Below, one piece after another: positions 1-7,465 of a DNA stretch of 25,985 nucleotides (positions within the stretch are counted from its first letter, which is position 1; every line of letters starts with the position of its first letter). Under the pieces are notes generated by a model. The model was not told the DNA's origin. It saw nothing but the letters and a program-made list of their open reading frames with translations, and did not search any database. Location of the stretch: contig JBBEBP010000015.1 of assembly GCA_040882255.1 (NCBI GenBank), positions 1 to 25,985 on the forward strand. The letters run 5' to 3'. Source of the DNA: PWQG01 sp040882255. GTDB lineage: Bacteria; Pseudomonadota; Gammaproteobacteria; Pseudomonadales; Pseudohongiellaceae. A program made the translations under genes and the position numbers.

Positions 1-14
1 ATAGCGGCCTGGCA

Positions 15-620
15 CTATCTTAAACCATTGTCTTGATTTCGGGGTCCACTATAGCTGGCCAAAACGCCAAGACCGATAATAAAGAGCAGTCGTTCAGGGA
101 CTAAGCGGTATAGCAAGAGTAATATCGGCGGATAGAGGATGTAAAACTGCTCCTCGACAGCAAGCGACCAGGTGTGCAGCAGTGGTTTAAGTTCGGAGGG
201 ATCAGCGAAGTAGCCGCTCTCTCGCCAAAACAGAAAGTTAGATGTGAAGGTAGCCACTCCGAACAAGCTCTTGCTGAAGTCCCTGAACTCACCGGGTAGC
301 ATCCAAAACCAGGCAAAGGGAATGCATGCGACGCAGACGAGGAAGAGCGCAGGCAGTATTCGGCGCGCACGACGCTCATAGAACCGCATTATGGAGAACC
401 GACCCTGCTCCATTTCCTTGTAGATGATATTGGTGATGAGGTAGCCGCTTATAACGAAGAAAACATCAACGCCTACAAACCCGCCGGAGAAATGATCAAA
501 ACCGGCGTGGAAGAGAATAACCGGGATGACAGCGAAGGCCCGCAGACCATCAACTTCAGGGCGATATACCATTGCTAGCTTCGTAGCAGCTGTTGTACGA
601 CGACATTTAACATCCAACAT
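15..620 (-). pseudogene. Membrane acyltransferase (OafA/YrhL type, Acyltransferase_3), C-terminally truncated
   Basis: Integral membrane O-acyltransferases of this family acetylate surface sugars such as O-antigen or exopolysaccharide. The N-terminal signature is clear: YRPEVDGLRAFAVIPVILFH at about residues 19-38, then FFVISGYLIT, FYERRARRILPAL and the conserved HTWSLAVEEQFYILYP near residues 149-164. Family members are usually 350-650 residues with about ten membrane spans; here the frame stops at 201 aa, after four or five spans. The last dozen residues (from SGPRN on) do not look like the family, so the break probably lies near position 52. The start at 620 has a good AAAGG ribosome site 7 nt upstream; an internal ATG at 572 would match family N-termini more closely. 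It is the leftmost gene of the EPS cluster and probably modified its polymer. Truncation is confident; its cause is not visible. Confidence 0.75.
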
Positions 621-881
621 TTACCTTTCAATAGCGATAGAGCTCCGACATGTCTTTCCCGTGCGGCAAACGAAACAGATTCCCATTTTAGGATTCGCTT
701 AATGAGCTTGTATCAATACCTTGGTCGTTACGAACGAAAATCAATTGCAATACATCACTGAACTCCGGTTCCATTCCATAGCCGGAGCAGCATCGCAGCA
801 TTTGCAGCAATGGGGCTATTTCATCTTTTGCGTGCCTATTACAACTTAGTTTAGGTACTTTATGACTTCATGACTTTTGTT
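621..881. other. AT-richer intergenic spacer, no gene seen
   Basis: The spacer separates the flippase stop from the acyltransferase start, both on the minus strand. It is visibly less GC-rich than the rest of the window. I see no convincing ORF, tRNA or terminator. The low GC continues into the flippase and acyltransferase, as is common in transferred polysaccharide genes. Confidence 0.4.
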
Positions 882-2198
882 TTAACTCCCCTTGTTCATG
901 ACAATAAATGCCTTAACGCCAACATGCCTAAGCACGGATCGCGACATCATTGTATTCCAAACAAGCAATGAGCAGGCCGCCGCAATCGCACCTCCCGTGC
1001 TCTTGAGCACCGGCACCAATATGACCGCCAATACGACGCTCACCAGTACGGCAACGGCGAATGCTTTCAGTGACTCCCTCTCATGCCCGGCCATGTTGAG
1101 AATTACACCCACCGATCCGACCGCCACATTGAACAATTGTCCACAGCAAAGAATCGCTAATGGCAATGCCGCTTCCGAATACTCAGCCCCGAACACCAGA
1201 GTTATCAACGGCCTTCCGAATACAATCAGCAACAACGCGACCGGAAAAGCGATCAAGAAGGCCGTCCGCGTGGCCAACGCCACCAGCCGCTGAAGAGACT
1301 CTAAATCGCCTTGTTGATAAAGCCTCGCTACGTGAGGTGACATCACCATGTTTACCGCCGTCATCCCAAATGTCACCAGCGCCGCCCCCTGAGCTGCTAC
1401 TCGATACAGCCCAACGTTCTCTGCCGTTGACAGACCGCCCAACAGAAGAATGATCAACTGCGAATCCAGTACTTTCATACCGGCAATCATCGAGAATGGC
1501 AAAAGACTGTGCAGCCAAGGGCGGAACTCATACTCTGGCACCGCCTCACGCACAGTCCCAGGCAAATACACCCACAATAACCAAGCCCCAACACCAAAAG
1601 CAGCCAGCGCCGATATCACGTTCAACTGCATGGCCAGCTCCGGGGTCAGTGAAGCACCGGCGAACATCACAAACAGCAACAATAGCAACTGAGTGGCTGG
1701 TTTGATTAATTGCTCCGGCAACTGTCCTGCCACGACTTTACGAAGCCCCCGCAATGTGGCACCCCGAATACTGCCAAACGCGGCCAACGGCAACAGCCAC
1801 AAGCCCCACAGCAGAGTGGCAGTACCATCTGACTGGTCACCGAGCGGCGTCCAGCTCAGCAACGCGAACACACCCAGCGCAATCAGTATCGAGACAGCAC
1901 ATACGAACCCGTTGGCGCTGCGTAACAGCCCGTGCAACTTTCCCCAATGCCCAGTCAGTTGATTCCTCGCCGTCTCCCTCAGCACCAACACCGGCAAACC
2001 TGCGGATGTGGGTAACCCCAAAACGGTCACCAGAGACAGTATAAAGACATAAACGCCATAGTCCTCCGGCCCCAGCACGCGGGCGAGCACCACACCTGTA
2101 AGCAACGTCAACAGAATCTTGATGGCGTTCAGACCTGCCATCCCGGTGGCGCCACGGAGCAACTGTCGCGATAGCGCACCACCCTGCTGGTCCGTCAT
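882..2198 (-). CDS. Wzx-type oligosaccharide flippase (polysaccharide biosynthesis protein, MATE/MOP superfamily)
   Basis: Flippases of this family move undecaprenyl-linked repeat units across the inner membrane for polymerisation in the periplasm. The 438-aa product is almost wholly hydrophobic, with roughly 12-14 predicted membrane segments. Its N-terminus is typical of the family: GMAGLNAIKILLTLLTGVVLARVLGPEDYGVY at residues 20-51, with the VLARVLGPEDYG block being the usual signature. The start codon overlaps the stop of the upstream regulator as ATGA, so the two genes should be translationally coupled. It sits in the EPS cluster with the SLBB export protein and Wzz, which fits a Wzx/Wzy-dependent pathway; no Wzy polymerase is in the window. 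Substrate cannot be told from sequence. Codon and base composition are lower in GC than the export genes to the right. Confidence 0.88.
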   Translation of the reverse strand: MTDQQGGALSRQLLRGATGMAGLNAIKILLTLLTGVVLARVLGPEDYGVYVFILSLVTVLGLPTSAGLPVLVLRETARNQLTGHWGKLHGLLRSANGFVCAVSILIALGVFALLSWTPLGDQSDGTATLLWGLWLLPLAAFGSIRGATLRGLRKVVAGQLPEQLIKPATQLLLLLFVMFAGASLTPELAMQLNVISALAAFGVGAWLLWVYLPGTVREAVPEYEFRPWLHSLLPFSMIAGMKVLDSQLIILLLGGLSTAENVGLYRVAAQGAALVTFGMTAVNMVMSPHVARLYQQGDLESLQRLVALATRTAFLIAFPVALLLIVFGRPLITLVFGAEYSEAALPLAILCCGQLFNVAVGSVGVILNMAGHERESLKAFAVAVLVSVVLAVILVPVLKSTGGAIAAACSLLVWNTMMSRSVLRHVGVKAFIVMNKGS

Positions 2199-2524
2199 GA
2201 TTTGTGCTCGTCTAATTCAGCACGTATCAACTTGATCTCCCGCTCCAACGCCTCATACTCCGCCACCTTCCACTTGAGGAACTTCGCCGTAATCCGCGCC
2301 TTCTGCTCGAGCCCCCGGGGCGTGAGCACATAGGCATAGCGGCGCTTGTTGGGACTGCGGCTGAAGTTGCCGGCCTTGATCAGCCCCTTGTCGATCAGCG
2401 CCTGCAGGCAGTAGTTGACCTTGCCCACGCTGACGCCCAGCGCACGCGCCAGCTCACGCTGGCTGCTGTCGGGGTTAGCGTCCAGGTGACGCAGGAGCCG
2501 GTAGCGGGATTCGTCGGAGAGCAC
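2195..2524 (-). CDS. MarR family EPS-associated transcriptional regulator
   Basis: A small winged-helix regulator of the family found next to exosortase- or EPS-type polysaccharide clusters. Residues 5-60 form the DNA-binding domain (ESRYRLLRHLDANPDSSQRE, then ALGVSVGKVNYCLQALIDKG), followed by the basic wing SPNKRRYAYVLTPRGLEQKA. Residues 75-109 (TAKFLKWKVAEYEALEREI) form a helical, probably dimerising tail. The 109-aa length fits the family. The best frame starts at a GTG (2524) with no Shine-Dalgarno sequence. Immediately before it, in frame, lies ATG GAC CAC TGA, so a longer start is blocked by a stop. Its 5' end is inside one arm of a large palindrome, and an ops-like site lies further upstream, so expression is likely controlled after transcription initiation. 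The stop overlaps the flippase start (ATGA). Confidence 0.85.
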   Translation of the reverse strand: MLSDESRYRLLRHLDANPDSSQRELARALGVSVGKVNYCLQALIDKGLIKAGNFSRSPNKRRYAYVLTPRGLEQKARITAKFLKWKVAEYEALEREIKLIRAELDEHKS

Positions 2525-2526
2525 TC

Positions 2527-2687
2527 AGTGGTCCATGTGGTTGATTGTGTAGCGTTCAGAGCGCCTGCGGCGGCGCGAATCAAGGCGCGTTTCGCCGGCA
2601 AGGGTGATTCCCTTGCCAAGGGACGCAACGCCGAGTCGCGTCGGCGCAGGCGCTCTGAACGCTATAGAATTAGCCGCATGGACCACT
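2527..2687. repeat. 161-bp imperfect palindrome in the leader of the EPS regulator
   Basis: The outer arms 2529-2569 and 2645-2685 are reverse complements at 36 of 41 positions, including a perfect 20-bp block (2550-2569 with 2645-2664). An inner perfect stem, GGCAAGGG/CCCTTGCC at 2597-2604 and 2610-2617, shares the same centre at 2607. On the minus-strand transcript the second arm carries the ATGGACCAC sequence just before the GTG start of the regulator, so folding would hide the initiation region. The ends do not resemble the GGGACAGTCCC repeats elsewhere in the window. It could be a remnant of a palindromic mobile element or a true regulatory leader. Confidence 0.8.
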
Positions 2688-2691
2688 TAAG

Positions 2692-2703
2692 TACGCTACC
2701 GCC
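2692..2703 (-). promoter_or_regulatory. Candidate ops element (RfaH recruitment site)
   Basis: The minus strand reads GGCGGTAGCGTA, matching the known ops sequence GGCGGTAGCGTG at 11 of 12 positions and its core GGCGGTAGNNT completely; the preceding base is also G, as in JUMPstart sequences. It lies in the untranslated leader between wzz and the EPS regulator, 4 nt upstream of the palindrome and about 170 nt before the regulator start. An rfaH homologue is encoded at 9237-9746. Ops sites act in the non-template strand of a paused elongation complex, and the orientation here is correct for the EPS genes. Confidence 0.7.
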
Positions 2704-2753
2704 CTACCCGTGCATTGAGGATGCAGCATCTGGCAAGGCGGTTCGGGTTTGTG

Positions 2754-2771
2754 GGGGCCGCGGGCGGCCCC
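2754..2771 (-). terminator. GC-rich hairpin downstream of wzz, no U-tract
   Basis: GGGGCCGC and GCGGCCCC form a perfect 8-bp stem with a 2-nt loop, about 100 nt after the wzz stop. No run of U follows on the minus-strand transcript, so it is a poor intrinsic terminator; it may be a pause or partial attenuation site before the ops element. The whole gene-free stretch 2525-2874 consists of this hairpin, the ops-like site and the large palindrome. Confidence 0.35.
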
Positions 2772-2874
2772 GTGTTCATTGGTTGAACGTCGATGGTAGT
2801 GGGTCCGGGCGGGGTTGGCAAGTCGGGGTGGTGGTTTTTAACGCGGGATGGGCTCGGGTCGTCGATGCCCCCCT

Positions 2875-3813
2875 TTACACTGTCTTCTGCCGCTCGCGGG
2901 CATTGCGCACCATCCGGCGAATGAAGACCACCAGCAGCGCCAGCATGCCACCCGCCATGGTGCCCACCACCGCAATCAGCGAACGGCGCGGCCGCACGCG
3001 CTGCTCAGGCGCGATCGCCGGATCCACCACCCGGAACACATACTCGTCGCGCACATCCGCCAGCATGATGGTGCGGGTCTGGGACTCGATCAGGTCGTAG
3101 AACACCTGCTGCATATCGACCAGGCCGGTGCTTTCCAGCTGCCCGCGCAGGTAGTCGATGGCGCCCTCGGCCTCCTGCACATCCTGCTCTTTCATGTAGG
3201 CATTAATGTCCTCGACCAGCCAGTTCACCCACTGCTGGGCCTGGCGCGGGTCATGCCACTCGATGGCCATGCGGATCAGGCCGGTCTCGTTGTCGCGGTT
3301 GATGCTGCGCAGATCACTGAAACGCTGGAAAAGCTGCCAGTCGGAGGGCGGGCCGTCCTCGCGCAGCCAGGTGCCGCTGTCCACGTCATAGACCTCCGGG
3401 TCGATCTCGTTGGTCTGCTCGGGCCCGCAGCAGCGCCCGGCCATCAGCGGCACTTCGAGCTCATGCCGGTGGATGAAGTCCACGGTAAAGCGCCGCGACT
3501 CCAGAATCGCTATGGCGGTGGTCACCCGGTCTCCTCCCTCGCCGGAGCCCAGGTTGATCCCCACCAGGGACGCCGCCCCGCCCAGCTGGTTGGCCAGCGA
3601 GCTGCCGGCCTGGCGCTGCTGCGCCGGCGACAGCGTGGCTTCGGCGCGGTAGATCTCGGTAGCCACCAGTGCATACACCACCGAGAGAACCGCCGCCACC
3701 CCGGTAATGGCAATCACCAGCCATTTGGCGTCCCAGATGATCTGCCACAGCTCCAGCAGGTCGATCTCGTCGTCGGCCACTGGCGGGCGTTCGGCATAAT
3801 ACGGCTCGTTCAT
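2875..3813 (-). CDS. Wzz/GNVR-type polysaccharide chain-length determinant
   Basis: Inner-membrane polysaccharide co-polymerase that sets chain length of EPS or O-antigen made by the Wzx/Wzy route. The 312-aa protein has the expected plan: a short cytoplasmic start with the DEIDLLELWQIIWDAKW block at residues 15-31, a first membrane span near 32-53, a long periplasmic region with coiled-coil character around residues 190-255, and a second span near 278-302. Just before that span is the proline-rich motif PAIAPEQRVRPRR, characteristic of Wzz proteins. The C-terminal tail is short and lacks a tyrosine kinase domain. It starts 13 nt after the SLBB export gene, with a GAGGG ribosome site, so the two genes form one operon. 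The transcript then enters the ops/palindrome leader. Confidence 0.9.
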   Translation of the reverse strand: MNEPYYAERPPVADDEIDLLELWQIIWDAKWLVIAITGVAAVLSVVYALVATEIYRAEATLSPAQQRQAGSSLANQLGGAASLVGINLGSGEGGDRVTTAIAILESRRFTVDFIHRHELEVPLMAGRCCGPEQTNEIDPEVYDVDSGTWLREDGPPSDWQLFQRFSDLRSINRDNETGLIRMAIEWHDPRQAQQWVNWLVEDINAYMKEQDVQEAEGAIDYLRGQLESTGLVDMQQVFYDLIESQTRTIMLADVRDEYVFRVVDPAIAPEQRVRPRRSLIAVVGTMAGGMLALLVVFIRRMVRNARERQKTV

Positions 3814-3826
3814 CCGCGCGCCCTCC

Positions 3827-6800
3827 TCAGTTGCCGACCCGCTCGATGGCGAGCAGGGTGGTGGACAGGTTGAACAGGATCTGGGTCACGTTGCGCCAGG
3901 TATACAGGGCCGTCGGGCGGTAGGTATCAAAGGGCACCACGATGCTGTCGCCGGGCTCCAGGCGCTGGCGGCGTTCGAAGAACCAACGCCCGCCCCCGAC
4001 GCTGATCACCTCGCCGCTGGCCTTGATGATGAAGATGCCGTCCTTATCACCGCTTTGCGTCATGCCCCCGCTGCTGGCGATGTAGTCAGACACATCGCGG
4101 CCCTGGCGGAACACATGCGAGGTCGGGCGGTGCACCTCGCCCATCACGGTGATCTCCTGGCGCTGGCGCGGCACCAGCAGCTCGTCGCCCGGGCGCAGTG
4201 TGACCTGCGCGGCGCGCCGGTCCCCGGCCAGCATGCCCGGCAGGTCAATGACCAGGCGCCCGGTGGCTTCGATGTCGGCGATGCGCTCCAGCAGCCCCAG
4301 CAATCCCTCTACATCACCGCTGGATTGCTGACCTTCCCCGGTGAGCTGCAGGCGGCGCGTGATCAGGTCACGTTCCAGTTCGCGCTGGAACTCTTCCAGC
4401 AGTTCCTGCTCGTTCTCGCGCAGCTCCTCGCGCAGGAAGATGGCCGCATCGGCATCGGCCTGCTCCGTGAGCCCGCCGGCGCGCTCGATGAGGCTGGTCA
4501 GGGTCTCGTCCTTGGTGATGGTGTAGGTGCCGGGCGAGTTCACTTCCCCGCCGACGGTCACCGTCTCGCGCACGGTCCAGTTGGGCATCTGGCGCACCAC
4601 CAGCTGGTCGAAGGGCTGCAGGGTATAGCCCTGCCCGGCGGCACCGGTTGCCTGCAGATCGACCGCCTGGTGGCCGATCTCGCGTCCGACCTCCGGGTGG
4701 GCATCATAGCGGGTAATCTCGGCGTCCCGTGGGTCGGCGGCTTCGCTCAGGCCGCCGGCGACCTCGATCAGCCGCTCCACGGTCATGCCGGCTTCCAGCG
4801 GGTAGTCGCCCGGGAAGCGCACTTCCCCGGTCACGCTGGCAATGCGGGTGGGCCGCTCGGCGCTAGCCTGGTTGCGCAGCCGCTCCAGGGTCGGGGCCAG
4901 CAGCAGTTCGCGCGGCTGGTTGGCGTTGAACACAACGATCTCGTCCTGTTCCTGCAGGGTGATGGAGCGCTGTGGGCGCAGTGTATCCGGATCAATGGCG
5001 GAGCTGAGTACGGCGACGGTGTCGCTGCGGTCAATGCGGCGCTCGACCAGCAGGTAGTCCAGTTCGCTATTGGCGTCCAGGCCCCCGGCATAGCGGATGG
5101 CCTCGTCCAGGGTCATGCCGCGCACCAGCGGATACAGGCCCGGGAAGCGCACATTGCCGCGCACATTGACGATCAGCGGGGGGTCCTGGAAAGTGGCCTG
5201 CAGGCGCAGTTGCTCGAGCAGGCCGCGCAGCTGGGACTGGCGGTTGCGACTGGCGCTGAAGGTCAGCAGGCGGTCGCGCGGCTGCAATGCGAGATCAGCG
5301 GGCGAGCCGGGATTGTTGATGGCCTCGCCCAGGTTCACCTGCAGCAGCTCGATGCGCCGGGTGGGCTGGATCTCGCGGGCGATCAGGGCGTATTCCAGGT
5401 CCGGGTCCGGGCGCAGGTCACGCACCGAAGGCAGCACGTCGCTGACCCGCAGGCCCTGGCGCCACTGCACGCCCCCGGGCCGCTCGGCATGGCCTTCCAG
5501 CTGGACCACGTTCTCAAGCTGTTCCAGCACGGACGGCACGCGCAGCAGATCCCCGTCACGCGGCGCCGGGCCTTCTCCGGTGGCCGGATTGACATCCAGC
5601 AGGATGCGCTGCCCCTGTTCGTTGATGCGCTCCAGCCGGGCGGCCTGCGGGAAGGCGGTGGCCTCCAGTCCGCCGGCCAGCTCGACCAGATCCGCGGGGC
5701 TCTCCTCGCCCTTCAGCTCGTAGATGGCCGGGCGTCGCACCTCCCCGGTGACGCCCACGGCGGTGCCCACGGGCGGGATGAAAATGGTGTCGTTGGCGCG
5801 CAGGCGCACATCGCCGCTGGTGTCGCCGCGCAGCAGCAGGTCATACAGGTCCAGTTCACCGACCCGCTCGCCGGCGCGCATCAGGCGCACGTTGCGCAGG
5901 CTGCCGATGTCGGTGATGCCGCCGCTGACCACCAGGGCATTGGTAATAGTGCTCAGGGCGCTGACTGTGTAAGAGCCGGGGCGCCAGGCCTCGCCCATGA
6001 CGAAGACGTTGATGGAGCGCAGCGGGCCCATGGTGATATTGGCGTTCTGGCCGATCAGCTGGTTCTGCACGGTGCTCTGCAGCTGCTCGCGCATGGCCTG
6101 GAAGGTCAGCCCGGCCACGGGAACCGGGCCGATCTCGGGGAACTGCAGCTCGCCGTCCCGCGTGACGACCAGTTCATGCGTGGCATTGCGCTGGCCAAAC
6201 AGCTGAATGATGACGGTGTCACCAGGGCCGACCACGTAGCTGTTGGGTATGGGGATGTTGGTGGCCGGCGAGAAGGAATCGGGGTCACCGGCGAACACGT
6301 CATAGCCGAAGCGCTCCAGCTGCTGTTGTTCGGCCTCGGCCTCCGACAGGATGTCTTCCTCGTCCTCCTGACGGATACGCTCGAGCTGCTGTTGCCAGGC
6401 GTCGGCCTGCTGCTGTGTGGTTGGTTGCCCGTCGGGCCCCAGAACCGGGGGAATCAGGCCCCAACCGGGCGGGTACTGGTCGGGTTGGTACTGACCCGGT
6501 GGGAACTGGCCCGGTGGGTACAGGCCGAGCGGGTATTGGCCCGGTGGGTATTGTCCGGGTGGGTACTGTCCCGGGGGGTACTGGCCCGGTGGGTATTGGC
6601 CTTGCGGGTACTGGCCTTGCGGGTACTGTCCGGGTGGGTACTGGCCTTGCGCGCCAGTGCCCTGTGCGCCGCCAGCCTGCGGATCGCGGCCGCGGCGGGT
6701 ACTGGCATCGCGGGGCGGAATGGATTCGGGATCGTACCCGGGCTGCTCACTGCCGGAGTCTCCGCTCTGGCTCTGGCGCTGGCTCTGTTGTTCCAGCAGG

Positions 6801-6994
6801 CGCTGGCGCTGTTCTTCGGAGAGCATCTGCCACTGTTGCTGCTGGGCGGGGCTCAGGCCGGCCGGCTGGGCCGTGGCCAGTGGTGACACCAGTAGCGCGG
6901 GGAGCAGTAGCAGGCAGGCTGCCAGTACGCCAGCATGCCAGCGGGTGGTCCATATGCGGGGCGTACGGTACGCGCGCGGGGAATTCGTATCCAT
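3827..6994 (-). CDS. Large SLBB-domain polysaccharide export protein (Wza/OPX family)
   Basis: Outer-membrane polysaccharide export protein. From the ATG at 6994 it has 1055 aa, far longer than Wza (about 380). Layout: signal peptide about 1-43 ending SPLATAQ; Gln-rich stretch 48-80; a run of Pro-Pro-Gly-Gln-Tyr-type pentapeptides about 114-176; an acidic coiled coil near 190-215; a Poly_export domain starting SYVVGPGDTVIIQLFG near 251; then about seven SLBB units, each opening like VTGEVRRPAIYEL or VNVRGNVRFPGLYPL, near residues 330, 415, 495, 610, 718, 813 and 948. No lipobox cysteine is seen, so unlike Wza it is probably not a lipoprotein. A GTG at 7042 is an alternative start. A possible minus-strand promoter (TTGTTG at 7104-7109, TAGAAT at 7083-7088, 15-nt spacer) lies upstream, divergent from vapB. 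Confidence 0.9.
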   Translation of the reverse strand: MDTNSPRAYRTPRIWTTRWHAGVLAACLLLLPALLVSPLATAQPAGLSPAQQQQWQMLSEEQRQRLLEQQSQRQSQSGDSGSEQPGYDPESIPPRDASTRRGRDPQAGGAQGTGAQGQYPPGQYPQGQYPQGQYPPGQYPPGQYPPGQYPPGQYPLGLYPPGQFPPGQYQPDQYPPGWGLIPPVLGPDGQPTTQQQADAWQQQLERIRQEDEEDILSEAEAEQQQLERFGYDVFAGDPDSFSPATNIPIPNSYVVGPGDTVIIQLFGQRNATHELVVTRDGELQFPEIGPVPVAGLTFQAMREQLQSTVQNQLIGQNANITMGPLRSINVFVMGEAWRPGSYTVSALSTITNALVVSGGITDIGSLRNVRLMRAGERVGELDLYDLLLRGDTSGDVRLRANDTIFIPPVGTAVGVTGEVRRPAIYELKGEESPADLVELAGGLEATAFPQAARLERINEQGQRILLDVNPATGEGPAPRDGDLLRVPSVLEQLENVVQLEGHAERPGGVQWRQGLRVSDVLPSVRDLRPDPDLEYALIAREIQPTRRIELLQVNLGEAINNPGSPADLALQPRDRLLTFSASRNRQSQLRGLLEQLRLQATFQDPPLIVNVRGNVRFPGLYPLVRGMTLDEAIRYAGGLDANSELDYLLVERRIDRSDTVAVLSSAIDPDTLRPQRSITLQEQDEIVVFNANQPRELLLAPTLERLRNQASAERPTRIASVTGEVRFPGDYPLEAGMTVERLIEVAGGLSEAADPRDAEITRYDAHPEVGREIGHQAVDLQATGAAGQGYTLQPFDQLVVRQMPNWTVRETVTVGGEVNSPGTYTITKDETLTSLIERAGGLTEQADADAAIFLREELRENEQELLEEFQRELERDLITRRLQLTGEGQQSSGDVEGLLGLLERIADIEATGRLVIDLPGMLAGDRRAAQVTLRPGDELLVPRQRQEITVMGEVHRPTSHVFRQGRDVSDYIASSGGMTQSGDKDGIFIIKASGEVISVGGGRWFFERRQRLEPGDSIVVPFDTYRPTALYTWRNVTQILFNLSTTLLAIERVGN
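6466..6652 (-). repeat. In-frame 15-bp tandem repeat encoding PPGQY-type pentapeptides
   Basis: About twelve imperfect 15-bp units lie inside the SLBB export gene; each encodes a pentapeptide of the form Pro-Pro/Gln-Gly-Gln-Tyr. Several adjacent units are near identical, while the outer ones have drifted (GLYPP, GQFPP, PDQYP). The unit length preserves frame, so copy number can change by slippage without breaking the gene. The product is an extended, probably polyproline-like linker between the signal peptide region and the export domain. Confidence 0.9.
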
Positions 6995-7142
6995 CTGCAG
7001 TTCAGCCTGTGCCCTGTTGTTATCCACCGGCCCGGCGCTCACTGCGGGCCACCGGCGGATTATTGCACGGCTACGAGAAACAATTCTACCTTCAGGCGTG
7101 GAACAACAAGCGGCAAAACCGATGAATTCTGCTATAACTTGC

Positions 7143-7189
7143 TTGAGAGCAGTGCTTTTGATGGTATATATTATTAGTATATATTATTG
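7143..7189 (+). promoter_or_regulatory. vapBC promoter region with 13-bp tandem repeat
   Basis: A 13-bp unit, GTATATATTATTR, occurs twice in tandem at 7164-7176 and 7177-7189, in strongly AT-rich DNA unlike its surroundings. A plausible sigma-70 promoter is TTGAGA (7143-7148) with TATATA (7165-7170) or TATATT (7167-7172) as the -10. The repeat therefore covers the -10 region, as expected of an autoregulatory VapB operator. A small perfect inverted repeat, GGTGT-AAG-ACACC, follows at 7195-7207. Confidence 0.55.
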
Positions 7190-7231
7190 ATGTGGGTGTA
7201 AGACACCTTCACAGAAGCAGGTACCAGCATC

Positions 7232-7465
7232 ATGGCAAAGCACAGGGCGAGACTGTTCATGAACGGAAGAAGCCAGGCCGTACGATTACCAAAGGAGTTT
7301 CGCTTCGAGGGAGACGAGGTCGAAATTCGGCGGGTCGGCGACGGCGTTGTCCTCCGGCCCGTCGGCCCCGACTGGGAATCCTTCTTCGCCGAGGAAAGCG
7401 CCTTCGATGACAGCTGGCTGGATCACCGTGAAGATAAGCCGCCGCAGGAGCGCGAACCGTTCTGA
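7232..7465 (+). CDS. vapB: VapB-type antitoxin (AbrB/SpoVT fold)
   Basis: Antitoxin of a type II VapBC pair: its N-terminal swapped-hairpin domain binds DNA and represses the operon, and its C-terminal tail neutralises the PIN toxin. The 77-aa sequence begins with the family pattern AKHRARLFMNGRSQAVRLPK, continues FEGDEVEIRRVGDGVVLRP, and has an aromatic acidic tail (WESFF, FDDSWLDH) typical of toxin-wrapping VapB proteins. The stop codon TGA shares one base with the ATG of vapC, indicating translational coupling. The AT-rich tandem repeat just upstream is a likely operator. No sign of damage. Confidence 0.92.
   Translation: MAKHRARLFMNGRSQAVRLPKEFRFEGDEVEIRRVGDGVVLRPVGPDWESFFAEESAFDDSWLDHREDKPPQEREPF

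Noticed and set aside
2848..3873. 341-codon plus-strand ORF over wzz
   Set aside because: Antisense shadow of wzz; no motif.
4055..6886. 943-codon plus-strand ORF opposite the SLBB export gene
   Set aside because: It is the antisense shadow of a GC-rich gene; no family motif, low complexity, no ribosome site.
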